Positions 43,056-52,006 of a stretch of 64,000 nt of DNA are shown here, one piece after another. The stretch comes from Oscillospiraceae bacterium. Lineage in GTDB: Bacteria > Bacillota > Clostridia > Oscillospirales > CAG-382. The stretch's first letter is position 1, and every line of letters begins with the position of its first letter. Under the pieces are notes generated by a model. That model was not told the origin of the DNA and ran no database searches. It saw nothing but the letters and a program-made list of their open reading frames with translations. Position numbers and translations under genes: made by a program. The DNA lies in the NCBI GenBank assembly GCA_015063885.1, contig SVTH01000002.1:124001-188000 (forward strand), in the 5' to 3' direction.

Positions 43056-43083
43056 AAGGGCTGTATACCGTTGGTTGAACACC

Positions 43084-43112
43084 TTGAAAACCGCAAGGAT
43101 CTATGGTATACT
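43084..43112 (+). promoter_or_regulatory. sigma-A promoter
   Basis: TTGAAA at 43084-43089, 17-base spacer, TATACT at 43107-43112, ahead of the gene at 43139. Confidence 0.75.
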
Positions 43113-43138
43113 GCTTTTGACAGGAAAGGCGGTGTAGT

Positions 43139-43612
43139 ATGAAGTTTTCTGCAAACGATCTGTATCTCAGCTATGGTGAAAATCCCCAAGTGTGGTTACA
43201 CGACTGTGTTTTCACCATCAAAAGAGACGGGGAAGACCTGCTCTTTGAGTTTCCCGAGGGCTTCAAATTTCAAAAGGACGGTCAGTGCTTTCGTTGCGCC
43301 CGTGGAACAATCCGTGCAGTGAAAGTGGGAGAAGAGGACGTGCAGATCTTCGCCATCCGCTGCAAATGGAAGCGGAAAAGATATTGTAAGAAATCGGTTA
43401 CCATTTCTTTGGAAGAACTGTTGGAGGCAATGGGAAGTTACCCTTTGGAGAATTATCGGGAATTCTATTCGCCCCATGTATTTTCCTGGAGCTGTTCTCT
43501 GTGGAACATTCCCAAGTATAGAAAGAAATTGGGAGACGATCTTGAACTCCAGGTCTTCTACGATCACTTGGAATACGAGATCTCCGATGAATACAGCCCC
43601 TACGAGGGATAA
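43139..43612 (+). CDS. hypothetical protein, 157 residues
   Basis: A soluble protein with alternating beta strands at the start (VWLHDCVFTIKRDGEDLLFEF), a basic middle with several Cys residues (FRCARGTIRAV, IRCKWKRKRYCKKS) and an aromatic C terminus (YREFYSPHVFSWSCSLWNI). I recognise no family. It has its own promoter and converges on serA, sharing a terminator hairpin with it. AAAGGCGGTG precedes the ATG. Confidence 0.75.
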   Translation: MKFSANDLYLSYGENPQVWLHDCVFTIKRDGEDLLFEFPEGFKFQKDGQCFRCARGTIRAVKVGEEDVQIFAIRCKWKRKRYCKKSVTISLEELLEAMGSYPLENYREFYSPHVFSWSCSLWNIPKYRKKLGDDLELQVFYDHLEYEISDEYSPYEG

Positions 43613-43620
43613 AACAAAAA

Positions 43621-43650
43621 AACGCGGCGTGAGTGATCACGTCGCGTTTT
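43621..43650. terminator. bidirectional terminator
   Basis: AACGCGGCGTGA and TCACGTCGCGTT pair with one G-T pair around GTGA; A-rich before and T-rich after. Confidence 0.85.
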
Positions 43651-43662
43651 GCATCTCGTCTT

Positions 43663-44823
43663 TTACTTCAAAGCTACCCGGAGGATGTTCTCCAGCGCGG
43701 CTACCTTTTCCACCACGTCGGCGGAGATCTCGTTGCCGAAATCAAACATAGACACCGCGTAGTTGCCCTTGGATTGGTTTGCCATGGCCTCGATGTTCAC
43801 GCCGATGATGGCAAGGGCACCGGAAATGGCGTTCACCACGCCGGGAACGTTGCGGTGGAGCACCACCAAGCGGTGGTCGTGGATGCGGGGCATATGAATC
43901 TCGGGGAAGTTCACGCTGTTTTTGATGTTGCCGTTTTCCAGGAAGTCGATCAGCTCCTCTGCCGCCATCTTGGCACAGTTGTCCTCGGATTCGGGGGTGG
44001 AAGCGCCCAAGTGGGGGATACATACCGCACCCTCCAAGCCCAGAAGCTCTTCTGCAGGGAAGTCGGTGACGTAGGAAGCGATCTTACCGCTCTTCAAGGC
44101 CTCTGCCACGTCGGCAACGTTTGCCAGATCCCCGCGGGAGAGGTTGATGATCCGTACGCCGTCCTTCATCTTGGCGATGTTTTCTTTGTTGATGATGCCC
44201 TTGGTGGTGGGCAGGGCGGGGATGTGGTAGGTGATATAATCGGAATTGGCGTAGATCTCATCGTAATCCGCCGCGGAATGGACGGAGTTCTTCAAGGACC
44301 AGGCCGCCTTGACGGAAAGGAAGGGGTCGCAACCGATGACGTTCATTCCCAGGCTGACAGCCGCGTTGGCAACCATACCGCCGATGGCACCCAAGCCGAT
44401 CACGCCCAGGGTCTTGCCCTTCAGCTCCGGGCCCACGAACTGGGATTTGCCTTTTTCTACCTTCTTGGAGAGCTCGGGGTCACCCTTCAGGGTTCTTGCC
44501 CATTCAATGCCTGCAACCACCTTACGGGAGGCCATCAGCAACGCCAGAATGGCAAGCTCTTTAACACCGTTTGCGTTGGCGCCGGGGGTGTTGAACACCA
44601 CGATACCTTCCTCGGCACAGCGTTCCAAGGGGATGTTGTTGACGCCTGCACCTGCGCGGGCGATGGCGGCAAGGGTGGCAGGGAACTGCATATCGTGCAT
44701 GACGGCGGATCTCACCATCATTCCCACAGGCTCCTGTACCTCTGCGCCTACGTTGTACGCGGTCTTGTCGAACACCTCAAGACCTACGTTGCTGATCGAA
44801 TTCAAAAGCTGAATGTTTTTCAT
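43663..44823 (-). CDS. serA: D-3-phosphoglycerate dehydrogenase
   Basis: SerA oxidises 3-phosphoglycerate as the first step of serine synthesis. The 386-residue form has the N-terminal substrate part, the NAD-binding GKTLGVIGLGAIGGMVAN, and IINLSRGDLAN, DFPAEELL and VCIPHLGASTPES, giving the Arg-Glu-His catalytic set. A C-terminal ACT domain follows (HRLVVLHRNVPGVVNAISGALA) that could bind serine. The start at 44823 follows GGAAGGAAA; longer in-frame starts lack a site. serC lies upstream on the same strand, separated by the hairpin cluster at 44890-45057. Confidence 0.95.
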   Translation of the reverse strand: MKNIQLLNSISNVGLEVFDKTAYNVGAEVQEPVGMMVRSAVMHDMQFPATLAAIARAGAGVNNIPLERCAEEGIVVFNTPGANANGVKELAILALLMASRKVVAGIEWARTLKGDPELSKKVEKGKSQFVGPELKGKTLGVIGLGAIGGMVANAAVSLGMNVIGCDPFLSVKAAWSLKNSVHSAADYDEIYANSDYITYHIPALPTTKGIINKENIAKMKDGVRIINLSRGDLANVADVAEALKSGKIASYVTDFPAEELLGLEGAVCIPHLGASTPESEDNCAKMAAEELIDFLENGNIKNSVNFPEIHMPRIHDHRLVVLHRNVPGVVNAISGALAIIGVNIEAMANQSKGNYAVSMFDFGNEISADVVEKVAALENILRVALK

Positions 44824-44889
44824 AATAAGGTTTCCTTCCATCCCACGCATGGCGATGGTCCTTTCTGTTTTTTTATTATGAATATGTTC

Positions 44890-45057
44890 GTTAAGAACCT
44901 TTCTTGAAAGAAAGGTTCTTAACAATCTCCAAAGAACTTTATTGCCGAAAACTGTCGTTTTCGGGAAAATATTCTTATGTTTTTCTTCACAATGTGCAGG
45001 GTTCTTAGGGGGATCATCCCCCTAAGCGGAGATTCTTAAGAGGCAGAGCCTCTTAAG
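44890..45057. repeat. cluster of four perfect hairpins between serC and serA
   Basis: Arms GTTAAGAACCTTTCTT and AAGAAAGGTTCTTAAC lie at 44890-44905 and 44908-44923. CCGAAAAC and GTTTTCGG lie at 44945-44952 and 44957-44964. CTTAGGGGGA and TCCCCCTAAG lie at 45004-45013 and 45017-45026. CTTAAGAGGC and GCCTCTTAAG lie at 45035-45044 and 45048-45057. Three of the four share a TTCTTA foot, and the last ends at the serC stop codon. No T-run follows, so these are not ordinary terminators. A dispersed palindromic element is likely. Confidence 0.75.
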
Positions 45058-46134
45058 TTACCCGTTCTCTTTCTCGAACTTTTCCATAAAGGCGATCAGC
45101 GCCTCGACGCCTGCCACGGGCATGGCGTTGTAAATGGAAGCGCGCATACCGCCCACGGAGCGGTGTCCCTTCAGGTTGGAAAGCCCCGCCGCAGCAGCCT
45201 CGGCGCAGAACTTCTTGTCCAAGTCGGTGTCCCCGGTGACGAAGCAAACGTTCATCAAAGAGCGGCATTCCTTCTCTGCAGTGGCCTTGAAGAGCTTGCT
45301 GTTGTCCAGGAAGTCGTACAGCATACCCGCCTTGGCCTCGTTGATCTTCTGCATCTCCTCCAAGCCGCCAAGCTCCAATAGCCACTTGTATACCAAGCCC
45401 GCCACGTAAATGGAGTAGCAGGGGGGCGTGTTGTACATAGAGCCGTTTTCCGCCTGGATCTTGTATTGCAGCATCACGGGACAGCAATCCATGGCGTCTC
45501 CGATGAGATCCTCACGAACGATTACCAGGGTCATGCCTGCGGGGGCCATATTCTTCTGTGCCCCTGCGTAGATCAGACCGTAGTCCGCCACGTTCACAGG
45601 CTTGGAAAGAATGCCGGAGGACATATCCGCTACCAGGGGGATGTCACCCGTCTGAGGAACGTAGGGATATACCGTGCCGAAAATGGTGTTGTTGTAGCAA
45701 ATGTGGACGTAGTCGGAATCCTTGTTGAACTCCGTCACGTAGGGCACGTAGGTGAAGTTCCTATCCTTGGAGGAGGCCAGAATGCGTACCTCGCCGTAGC
45801 GCTCCGCTTCCTTGGCCGCCTTGCCGGAGAACTGACCGCTGACGATGTAGTCTGCCTTGCCGTTCTTGGTCATCAGGTTCAAGGGCACCGCGGAGAACTG
45901 GGTGGAAGCACCGCCCTGGAGGAACAATACCTTGTAATTGTCGGGAATGTTCATCAGCTTGCGGAGATCTGCCTCGGTCTGATCGATGATCTGCTGATAC
46001 ACCGCAGATCTATGGCTCATCTCCATTACGGACATCCCGCTGCCGTTGTAATTCAGCATCTCGGATGCGGCACGCTCCAACACGGGAACGGGCAGCATGG
46101 AAGGTCCTGCGGAGAAGTTGTAAATACGGTTCAT
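45058..46134 (-). CDS. serC: phosphoserine aminotransferase
   Basis: SerC converts 3-phosphohydroxypyruvate to phosphoserine with glutamate and PLP. The 358-residue protein shows YNFSAGPSMLPVPVL, the MEMSHRS motif, LFLQGGASTQFSAVPLNL, the IYAGAQKNMAPAG lysine segment and GHRSVGGMRASIYNAMP. AGAGGGG precedes the ATG. It is the first gene of the serC-serA unit on the minus strand. No serB is nearby. Confidence 0.96.
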   Translation of the reverse strand: MNRIYNFSAGPSMLPVPVLERAASEMLNYNGSGMSVMEMSHRSAVYQQIIDQTEADLRKLMNIPDNYKVLFLQGGASTQFSAVPLNLMTKNGKADYIVSGQFSGKAAKEAERYGEVRILASSKDRNFTYVPYVTEFNKDSDYVHICYNNTIFGTVYPYVPQTGDIPLVADMSSGILSKPVNVADYGLIYAGAQKNMAPAGMTLVIVREDLIGDAMDCCPVMLQYKIQAENGSMYNTPPCYSIYVAGLVYKWLLELGGLEEMQKINEAKAGMLYDFLDNSKLFKATAEKECRSLMNVCFVTGDTDLDKKFCAEAAAAGLSNLKGHRSVGGMRASIYNAMPVAGVEALIAFMEKFEKENG

Positions 46135-46193
46135 GGAAAAGTCCCCTCTTTCTCAAAAACTAAAAAGTGATACTTTGATAAGCTTTTCTTTAT

Positions 46194-46221
46194 ATTATAC
46201 TCTTTTTCTATAGGATGTCAA
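46194..46221 (-). promoter_or_regulatory. sigma-A promoter for serC-serA
   Basis: On the minus strand TTGACA (46221-46216), 16-base spacer, TATAAT (46199-46194). Confidence 0.85.
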
Positions 46222-46241
46222 GAGGGAACGCAAGGTTTCTG

Positions 46242-46270
46242 TTGACAAACGGCACTTTTTTTGATAGAAT
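46242..46270 (+). promoter_or_regulatory. sigma-A promoter for the oxidoreductase gene
   Basis: TTGACA at 46242-46247, 17-base spacer, TAGAAT at 46265-46270. Confidence 0.8.
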
Positions 46271-46321
46271 ATTTCGTGTAAAATACGGGAGTTTTTTCCT
46301 TTCTTCACAAAGGAGCCTTTT

Positions 46322-47350
46322 ATGAATCAGAAAATCGGTTTCGGGATCATCGGTTGCGGTGTCATCGCAGATTTCCATGCCAACGCCCTGTTCGGCCTCC
46401 CCGAGGAAGCCGTGCTGGTGGGTGTTGCCGACGCGCGTCCGGAATCCGCACAGCGGTTCGCACAGGCAAAGCAGGTGTACGCCTTTGCTTCCGTTGAGGA
46501 AATGCTGGCCTGCCCTGAGATCGACGTGGTGACCATCTGCGTCCCCAGCGGTTTCCACGCGGACATTGCCGTCAAGGCCGCCAACGCGGGGAAGCACATC
46601 ATCGTGGAAAAGCCCATGGCCATCACCAAGGAACAGCTGGACGCCATGGAAGAAGCCTGCGCCCGTAACGGGGTGCTCCTTTCCTCCATCGCCCAGAGCC
46701 GCTTCACCAAGGGCGTGAGCATGACCAAGCAGGCCATCGCAGACGGCCTTTTGGGCAAGCTGGTGTGTGCCGACGTTTATATGAAATTCAACCGCACCCA
46801 GGAATATTACAACAGCGGCGGCTGGCGGGGCACGAAAGCCATGGACGGCGGCGGTGCCTTGATGAACCAGGGCATCCACGGCGTGGATCTGCTTTTGTAC
46901 CTGGCGGGAGACGTGAAGAGCGTCTACGCCGTTTCCAAGACTTTGGCAAGACAGATTGAGGTTGAGGACACCCTGTCCGCCGTGGTGGAATTCAAGTCCG
47001 GTGCCACCGGCGTGATCCAGGCCACCACCTCCGTCTACCCCGGCTATCCCCGCCGCCTGGAGCTGAACGGGGACAAGGGTTCCATCGTCTTGGAGGAGGG
47101 CAACGTGGTCCGTTGGGACCTGGAAAACCCCGGCAAGCAGGACATCGTCCTCCAACCCACCATGTATTCCTCCGCCGCCACTCCCACGGCCATTTCCGTG
47201 GATAACCACACCAAGCAGTTCAAAGACGTGATCCGCGCCCTGCGTACCGGCACCAAGCCCCTCATCGATATTCACGAGGGCAGACGTCCCGTGGATCTCA
47301 TCCTGGCCATCTATCAGTCTGCCGAAGAACACAGAGTGATCGAGCTTTGA
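46322..47350 (+). CDS. Gfo/Idh/MocA family oxidoreductase
   Basis: The 342-residue protein has the NAD(P)-binding start IGFGIIGCGVIADFHANAL, the HIIVEKPMAITKEQ motif with the conserved EKP, and GGALMNQGIHGVDLLLYL, which holds the catalytic His and Asp region. The family acts on sugars and inositols, but the substrate cannot be told here. It has its own promoter and terminator and so is monocistronic. Confidence 0.92.
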   Translation: MNQKIGFGIIGCGVIADFHANALFGLPEEAVLVGVADARPESAQRFAQAKQVYAFASVEEMLACPEIDVVTICVPSGFHADIAVKAANAGKHIIVEKPMAITKEQLDAMEEACARNGVLLSSIAQSRFTKGVSMTKQAIADGLLGKLVCADVYMKFNRTQEYYNSGGWRGTKAMDGGGALMNQGIHGVDLLLYLAGDVKSVYAVSKTLARQIEVEDTLSAVVEFKSGATGVIQATTSVYPGYPRRLELNGDKGSIVLEEGNVVRWDLENPGKQDIVLQPTMYSSAATPTAISVDNHTKQFKDVIRALRTGTKPLIDIHEGRRPVDLILAIYQSAEEHRVIEL

Positions 47351-47353
47351 TCG

Positions 47354-47389
47354 AAAGAGACCTCGTTCTTTTCATACGGGGTCTCTTTT
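47354..47389 (+). terminator. terminator after the oxidoreductase gene
   Basis: AAAGAGACCTCG and CGGGGTCTCTTT pair with one G-T pair, followed by TTC. Confidence 0.75.
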
Positions 47390-47440
47390 CTGTATCGAAA
47401 ATGCAAAAAGATGCCGTTCGGTCGAAAATCGGCAACATTT

Positions 47441-47460
47441 CCGTGGTATGATATCCACGG
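47441..47460 (+). promoter_or_regulatory. inverted repeat over the likely -10 of the two-component operon
   Basis: CCGTGG at 47441-47446 and CCACGG at 47455-47460 flank TATGATAT, whose TATGAT (47447-47452) may be a -10 element. No good -35 is visible, which would suit a regulated promoter. Use as an operator is inference. Confidence 0.45.
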
Positions 47461-47494
47461 CAGAAGATTTGCAGTAGGAAAAGGAGGGCATATT

Positions 47495-48142
47495 ATGGCA
47501 AAAATACTCATCGTTGAGGACGAAAAAGCCATCAACGACCTTGTGAGGTTCAACCTGGAGCTGGTGGGCCACGAATGCGTCCAGACGTTTGACGGCGGGT
47601 CGGGATTGGAAGAAGCCATGCGCGTCAAATACGATCTGATCATTCTGGACGTGATGCTCCCGAAGCTTTCCGGCTTTGAGATCATGGAATGCATCGAGGG
47701 CACCCCCACTATCTTCGTCACTGCGAAAACGGGAGCCCAGGATCGGATCAAAGGCCTCCGCCTGGGGGCCGACGACTATATCACCAAGCCCTTCAACATC
47801 ATTGAGCTGGTGGAGCGTGTCAAGGCGGTTTTGCGGAGAACGAAAAGCGACGGGGAAGTCTTCGAATTCGACGATATCCGCATTGAGTTTCATACCCGCA
47901 GGGTGTACAAAGGCGGGGAAAAGGTGGCCCTCAAGCCTCGTGAATTCGATCTTCTGGAGGTTTTGGTGAACAACCGCAACCTTGCTCTTTCCAGAGAAAA
48001 GCTGTTGAACCTGGTTTGGGAATACGACTACGAGGGAGATATCCGTACTGTGGACGCCCATATCCAACGACTGCGTCAAAAGCTGGGCATCTCGGACCGC
48101 ATCCAAACGGTCTACAAAACGGGGTACAGGTTTGAAATATGA
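47495..48142 (+). CDS. OmpR/PhoB-type response regulator
   Basis: The 215-residue protein has a receiver domain (residues 1-112) with ILIVEDE, phosphoacceptor Asp52 in LIILDVMLP and the Lys in DDYITKPF, and a winged-helix output domain (about 125-215; LKPREFDLLEVLVNN, GDIRTVDAHIQRLRQKL, KTGYRF). AAAAGGAGGG precedes the ATG at 47495; a longer reading has no site. It overlaps its kinase gene by ATGA. Confidence 0.95.
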   Translation: MAKILIVEDEKAINDLVRFNLELVGHECVQTFDGGSGLEEAMRVKYDLIILDVMLPKLSGFEIMECIEGTPTIFVTAKTGAQDRIKGLRLGADDYITKPFNIIELVERVKAVLRRTKSDGEVFEFDDIRIEFHTRRVYKGGEKVALKPREFDLLEVLVNNRNLALSREKLLNLVWEYDYEGDIRTVDAHIQRLRQKLGISDRIQTVYKTGYRFEI

Positions 48143-49530
48143 AAATGAGATTTTGGCAAAAGACCTACGTCTTCACCTTGGTGCTGTTTCTCGTCTGCCT
48201 GAACGTGGGGGTTCTTTCCCTCACGGTTTATACCTACCGAAAGAACGTGGAGGCGGCGGAGACCGCCACCGCGGCAGAGCAGTACTACGTGGCAATGTGC
48301 TTCGAGCGGGACTATCGGGATATGACGGAATCCAACGCTTATAGCAACCCCTCCCTGCTGATGCAATCCTTCGGGGCGTATTACAGGAAGAAAGGGCTGT
48401 ACCTCGCCTTCGAAGAACAGGGTGAAGTGATCTATACCGGATTCCCAAGCGATTACGCCATCGGGGAAAACGAATTGCTTCACACCCGCATTGACGGAAA
48501 ACGCCATATACTTATTTCTTCCGACCTCTGTGACGGCAAGTACAAAATGATCTTCGCCAAGGACGTAGCGTCTTTGGACACCGAGTTTCAATCGCTGATG
48601 GTGACCTACGTCCTCACCGCGGTGGGGGTATCCCTGCTTCTTGCGATCTGCCTGTATTTTATTTTGAAAAAGCTTTCCGGCCCTCTGGAAAAGCTGCGTA
48701 AGACCACCGAGGCCATCCGTGCAGGGGATTTTTCCGTCACCGCCGAGGAAAAGGGGAGCGATGAATTTACCCTTCTGGCGGAGAGCTTCAACGCCATGCT
48801 GGGGAAGATCAATCAGCAAATGGCGGCTTTGGAGCAGGAGGCGGAGGCAAAAATGCTGGAAGCCGACCGAAAGCAGATGCTGGTGGACAATATGGCCCAC
48901 GAGCTTCGCACCCCGCTTACCAGCATTTACGGCTATGCGGAATACATCGAGAAGGCCAACACCACCGAGGAACGGAGGCTGATCGCGGCGAAGTACATCA
49001 TGTCCGAGTCCGAGCGACTGCAAAAGATCTCCGAGCTCCTTCTGGACGGCGCTTTCATTCGGGAAAACGCCATCGAAATGACCTGGGTGGAGCTTCCCGC
49101 CCTTCTTGCCGACGTGGCGGAAAAGCTGCAGCCGAAGGCGGAGCATGGGGAGGTGGAGATCCTCTGTGATACCTCGACCGCCACCGTTTGGGGCAACGAG
49201 ACCTTGCTTTCCATGCTGTTCTACAACCTGACGGAAAATGCCATCAAGGCGTGTCCTCCGGGCGGTAAGGTGAAGCTTTCCTGCGAAGGCACCCAAGCCA
49301 CCGTGGAAGACAACGGCAAAGGGATGACGGCGGAACAGCTTTTGCATATTACGGAGCCCTTCTATCGCACCGACAGATCCCGTTCCCGTGCGGAAGGAGG
49401 TGCAGGGCTGGGGCTGGCCCTTTGCAAGCAGATCATCCGTACCCACGACGCAGAGATGAAGTTTGAATCCGAAATGGGCGTGGGGACGAAAATTTTTGTG
49501 AATTTCTCGGAAACGGTGAAAACTCGGTGA
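48139..49530 (+). CDS. sensor histidine kinase, partner of the preceding regulator
   Basis: The 463-residue kinase has two membrane segments (about residues 10-31 and 155-176) with a short extracytoplasmic loop of about 120 residues. HAMP (about 176-230), HisKA with MAHELRTPLTSIYGY (His254) and HATPase_c (NLTENAIKA, VEDNGKGM, GAGLGLALCKQI) follow. It is translationally coupled to the regulator. The lipoprotein gene 85 bases downstream may belong to the same regulon. Confidence 0.93.
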   Translation: MKMRFWQKTYVFTLVLFLVCLNVGVLSLTVYTYRKNVEAAETATAAEQYYVAMCFERDYRDMTESNAYSNPSLLMQSFGAYYRKKGLYLAFEEQGEVIYTGFPSDYAIGENELLHTRIDGKRHILISSDLCDGKYKMIFAKDVASLDTEFQSLMVTYVLTAVGVSLLLAICLYFILKKLSGPLEKLRKTTEAIRAGDFSVTAEEKGSDEFTLLAESFNAMLGKINQQMAALEQEAEAKMLEADRKQMLVDNMAHELRTPLTSIYGYAEYIEKANTTEERRLIAAKYIMSESERLQKISELLLDGAFIRENAIEMTWVELPALLADVAEKLQPKAEHGEVEILCDTSTATVWGNETLLSMLFYNLTENAIKACPPGGKVKLSCEGTQATVEDNGKGMTAEQLLHITEPFYRTDRSRSRAEGGAGLGLALCKQIIRTHDAEMKFESEMGVGTKIFVNFSETVKTR

Positions 49531-49615
49531 CAAGTTGGAGACATTCCTATGGTACACTCATATCGCAGGGTAAGGGATCCCCTCTGCAAAATACGACGAA
49601 AGGGTGGTTGATACC

Positions 49616-51271
49616 ATGAAAAGAAACGTGAAATTTTTTATGACCGTAACCGCGTTGCTTCTGTTGTCCGCCGTGATCCTCACGGGATGCATGTACGCCA
49701 TCGCCGCAGACAACGGCGCAATAAAGCCTTACGATCCCGAACAACGACAGGAAACCTCCGACGGCGGTGTAACCCAACCCGGCGAAAAGAACCCGGGGAA
49801 TTCCATTGTAGAGGATGCGCCCACCGGGCAGTTGCCTCTGCAAAACAAATTCAACGAATATCTCCACGAGGACGGAAATACCGTAACCATATTCTCCCCG
49901 GAGCAATACGCCCAGTTGAAGGCAGTTCGTGATAGCGGAGAACGCACACCGTTGACCTATGAGGAGATCCTTTTCCTGGTCAACGATTCCATCAATATGT
50001 ATTTCAAATACGATGAGATCTACCTTTGCAATGCAAACGTCGACGGCGTTCTGCCGCTGGTATTGACGTTCTCGGCTCCTCAAAGCAGCTCCTCCTGCAT
50101 CATCAAGCCTTACCACGGTGATTTCTCCGAGTTTGAGATCTATAGCGAAGCTTCGGTCAGATATCAGCATATGCTCCAAGAGATCTACGACATCATTTAC
50201 TACCGCATCTATATGCACGATGCAGGCTTTACCGGGATCAGACTCTATTCCGACACGGTGGTCGGCCCCTCCGAGTGGGACGTTTTCTGGGAAGCGACCC
50301 AATATCTTAACAGCGTCTCATTGCACATGTATTATCAAATGCTTGCCATTGACGGATCTACAGTGGGTGGAACAGAAAACGGGGATAAGCTTGCAGACGA
50401 GTTCCGAAAGGTCGTGGAATGGGAGCGGATGGAAAAAGCAGATCCCATCATTGATTATGAGCATTATCCGTATCTCGATTCTGCCATACTGTACACCGAT
50501 GTTTTTAATCTATTCCGATATTCGCCGGAGCGTAAGTTCTACATCGCCGGGCCCAAGGATGACCCCGTACGGCAGATCTATCCTACTGCCGAATTGGAAG
50601 AGAAAAAACCGCAACAGGGGGTCATTTACCAAGCAATCGTTGCGGAAGATAGCATGGCGCCCATCTTCAGCCTGGATTATGGAAGCGGAAGAGCGGTAAT
50701 GAGTGCATCTGTTTATCATTCTTTTGCAATGGTTGGCACGTTTGATAAAAACGATCATGTCTTAAAATTATCCTTCGATCAGAGCAGTTACGTGTTCTTT
50801 GAACGTGAAGATGGGTACGTATATTCCGCAGAGAATTCCCAACCGAAAACAACCGGAGGCTTTGATTTTGCCGACGGTCTCGTGTTCAAGAAATACGAGG
50901 AATTCGTCACTGTTCAGCCCGACCCCGATCCCGTGCCTCCTGTGAATAACGAAACGGATCCGGATGAAGACGATGAGCGATGGGCATATCTGAAATATGA
51001 CTCCAACAACGATTATTGCACCTTGATGTCTCCCGACGGGAACGGCGTCTTCGAAGGCAGTTACATGAAAGAAGACGACAAGCTCGTGTTTATGTTCAAA
51101 ACTGCCGACGATCTCTATATGTATTATTTCCATTGCCGGCAAGACGGGGTATGCGTCTTCGACAAGGCGTTTTCCAATGCCGTTCCCGGTTATGAATTTG
51201 AAGATGGAATGGAATTGATCCTGACTGAGTGGGATGGCGGCAGTTGCTTCTTAGAGGTTCAAGACGAGTGA
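49616..51271 (+). CDS. hypothetical large lipoprotein
   Basis: The 551-residue protein starts with a lipoprotein signal (LTGC, Cys 25) followed by a short polar linker. It consists of a helical and beta-mixed domain to about residue 430 with many aromatic residues (DIIYYRIYMHDAGF, LHMYYQMLAIDG). A C-terminal beta-rich domain follows after a PDPDPVPPVNNETDPDEDD linker. I recognise no family. The ATG at 49616 has AAAGGGTGG eight bases upstream. The gene follows the two-component pair and ends with a good terminator. Confidence 0.75.
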   Translation: MKRNVKFFMTVTALLLLSAVILTGCMYAIAADNGAIKPYDPEQRQETSDGGVTQPGEKNPGNSIVEDAPTGQLPLQNKFNEYLHEDGNTVTIFSPEQYAQLKAVRDSGERTPLTYEEILFLVNDSINMYFKYDEIYLCNANVDGVLPLVLTFSAPQSSSSCIIKPYHGDFSEFEIYSEASVRYQHMLQEIYDIIYYRIYMHDAGFTGIRLYSDTVVGPSEWDVFWEATQYLNSVSLHMYYQMLAIDGSTVGGTENGDKLADEFRKVVEWERMEKADPIIDYEHYPYLDSAILYTDVFNLFRYSPERKFYIAGPKDDPVRQIYPTAELEEKKPQQGVIYQAIVAEDSMAPIFSLDYGSGRAVMSASVYHSFAMVGTFDKNDHVLKLSFDQSSYVFFEREDGYVYSAENSQPKTTGGFDFADGLVFKKYEEFVTVQPDPDPVPPVNNETDPDEDDERWAYLKYDSNNDYCTLMSPDGNGVFEGSYMKEDDKLVFMFKTADDLYMYYFHCRQDGVCVFDKAFSNAVPGYEFEDGMELILTEWDGGSCFLEVQDE

Positions 51272-51282
51272 ATCGTCAAGCA

Positions 51283-51312
51283 AAAAGGGCTCCTTTGACG
51301 GGGAGCCCTTTT
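51283..51312 (+). terminator. terminator after the large lipoprotein gene
   Basis: AAAAGGGCTCC and GGAGCCCTTTT pair around TTTGACGG. The stretch 51313-51520 beyond it holds no gene and only a weak TAAGAT-like -10 near 51476. Confidence 0.85.
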
Positions 51313-51520
51313 ACGTTGTTTGTAACCGTCGGATCCTGATACGTCTTTCATCTGTTATGTGAGCACTTGGATTTGAGAATCAGCTTTCTTTGCTTTCAAC
51401 CGAAAAAATCACCTATCAAGCAAAAAAACAACCGATTATCCCTGTTCTTTTCTAAAAAAGTGTGGTAAGATAGGATCATCGAGAGTGCATTCCGAAAAAA
51501 ACATCGGAGGAACGTGATTT

Positions 51521-52006
51521 ATGAAAGAACACATTGGCGAACACATTGCCATTTACCGCAAGAAGGCGGGGCTGACCCAGGAGCAATTGGCGGAGAAAAT
51601 GAACGTCACCGCCCAGGCGGTCTCCAAGTGGGAGAACGGGTTGACCTGTCCCGATCTGGATTCCGTTGCCAGGCTGGCGGGCTTTCTGGGGGTAACCGTG
51701 GAGCAGTTGATCCACGGCGACGCCGCTGTCCCTGCCGTTCAGGTGGTGGAGACACCCCGGGTGGGGAAGCGGGTGCTTTGCATCCGCGTGCAGGCCAAGG
51801 GTTCCGTGCCGGCCAACGTCATCGTGCGCTTTCCCGTGGAGCTGATCTTAAAGGCTTACGAAACAGGCTGCTTGGAGTCCTTGGTGGGAGATGAAGCCCC
51901 CTTCGTGGAGCAGGCGGTGGAAATGATCCGTCAAGGCGCCGTTGGCTCTTTGGTGGACGTGGAGACGGAGGACACCTTCGTGAAGATCGAGGTGGTGGAG
52001 GTATGA
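51521..52006 (+). CDS. XRE-family regulator, 161 residues
   Basis: The N-terminal 70 residues form an XRE helix-turn-helix (IAIYRKKAGLTQEQLAEKMNVTAQAVSKWENG, CPDLDSVARLAGFLGVTVEQLI). The remaining 90 residues are beta-alpha with KRVLCIRVQAKGSVPANVIVRFP and GSLVDVETEDTFVKIEVVE, a tail I have no family name for. CGGAGG lies 13 bases before the ATG. It overlaps the next small gene by four bases. Confidence 0.85.
   Translation: MKEHIGEHIAIYRKKAGLTQEQLAEKMNVTAQAVSKWENGLTCPDLDSVARLAGFLGVTVEQLIHGDAAVPAVQVVETPRVGKRVLCIRVQAKGSVPANVIVRFPVELILKAYETGCLESLVGDEAPFVEQAVEMIRQGAVGSLVDVETEDTFVKIEVVEV

Noticed and set aside
41511..43082. 523-codon minus-strand frame
   Set aside because: Most of it is antisense to the lipoprotein gene at 41865. 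Only the last 70 codons (41511-41723) look like a real small gene, which is annotated.
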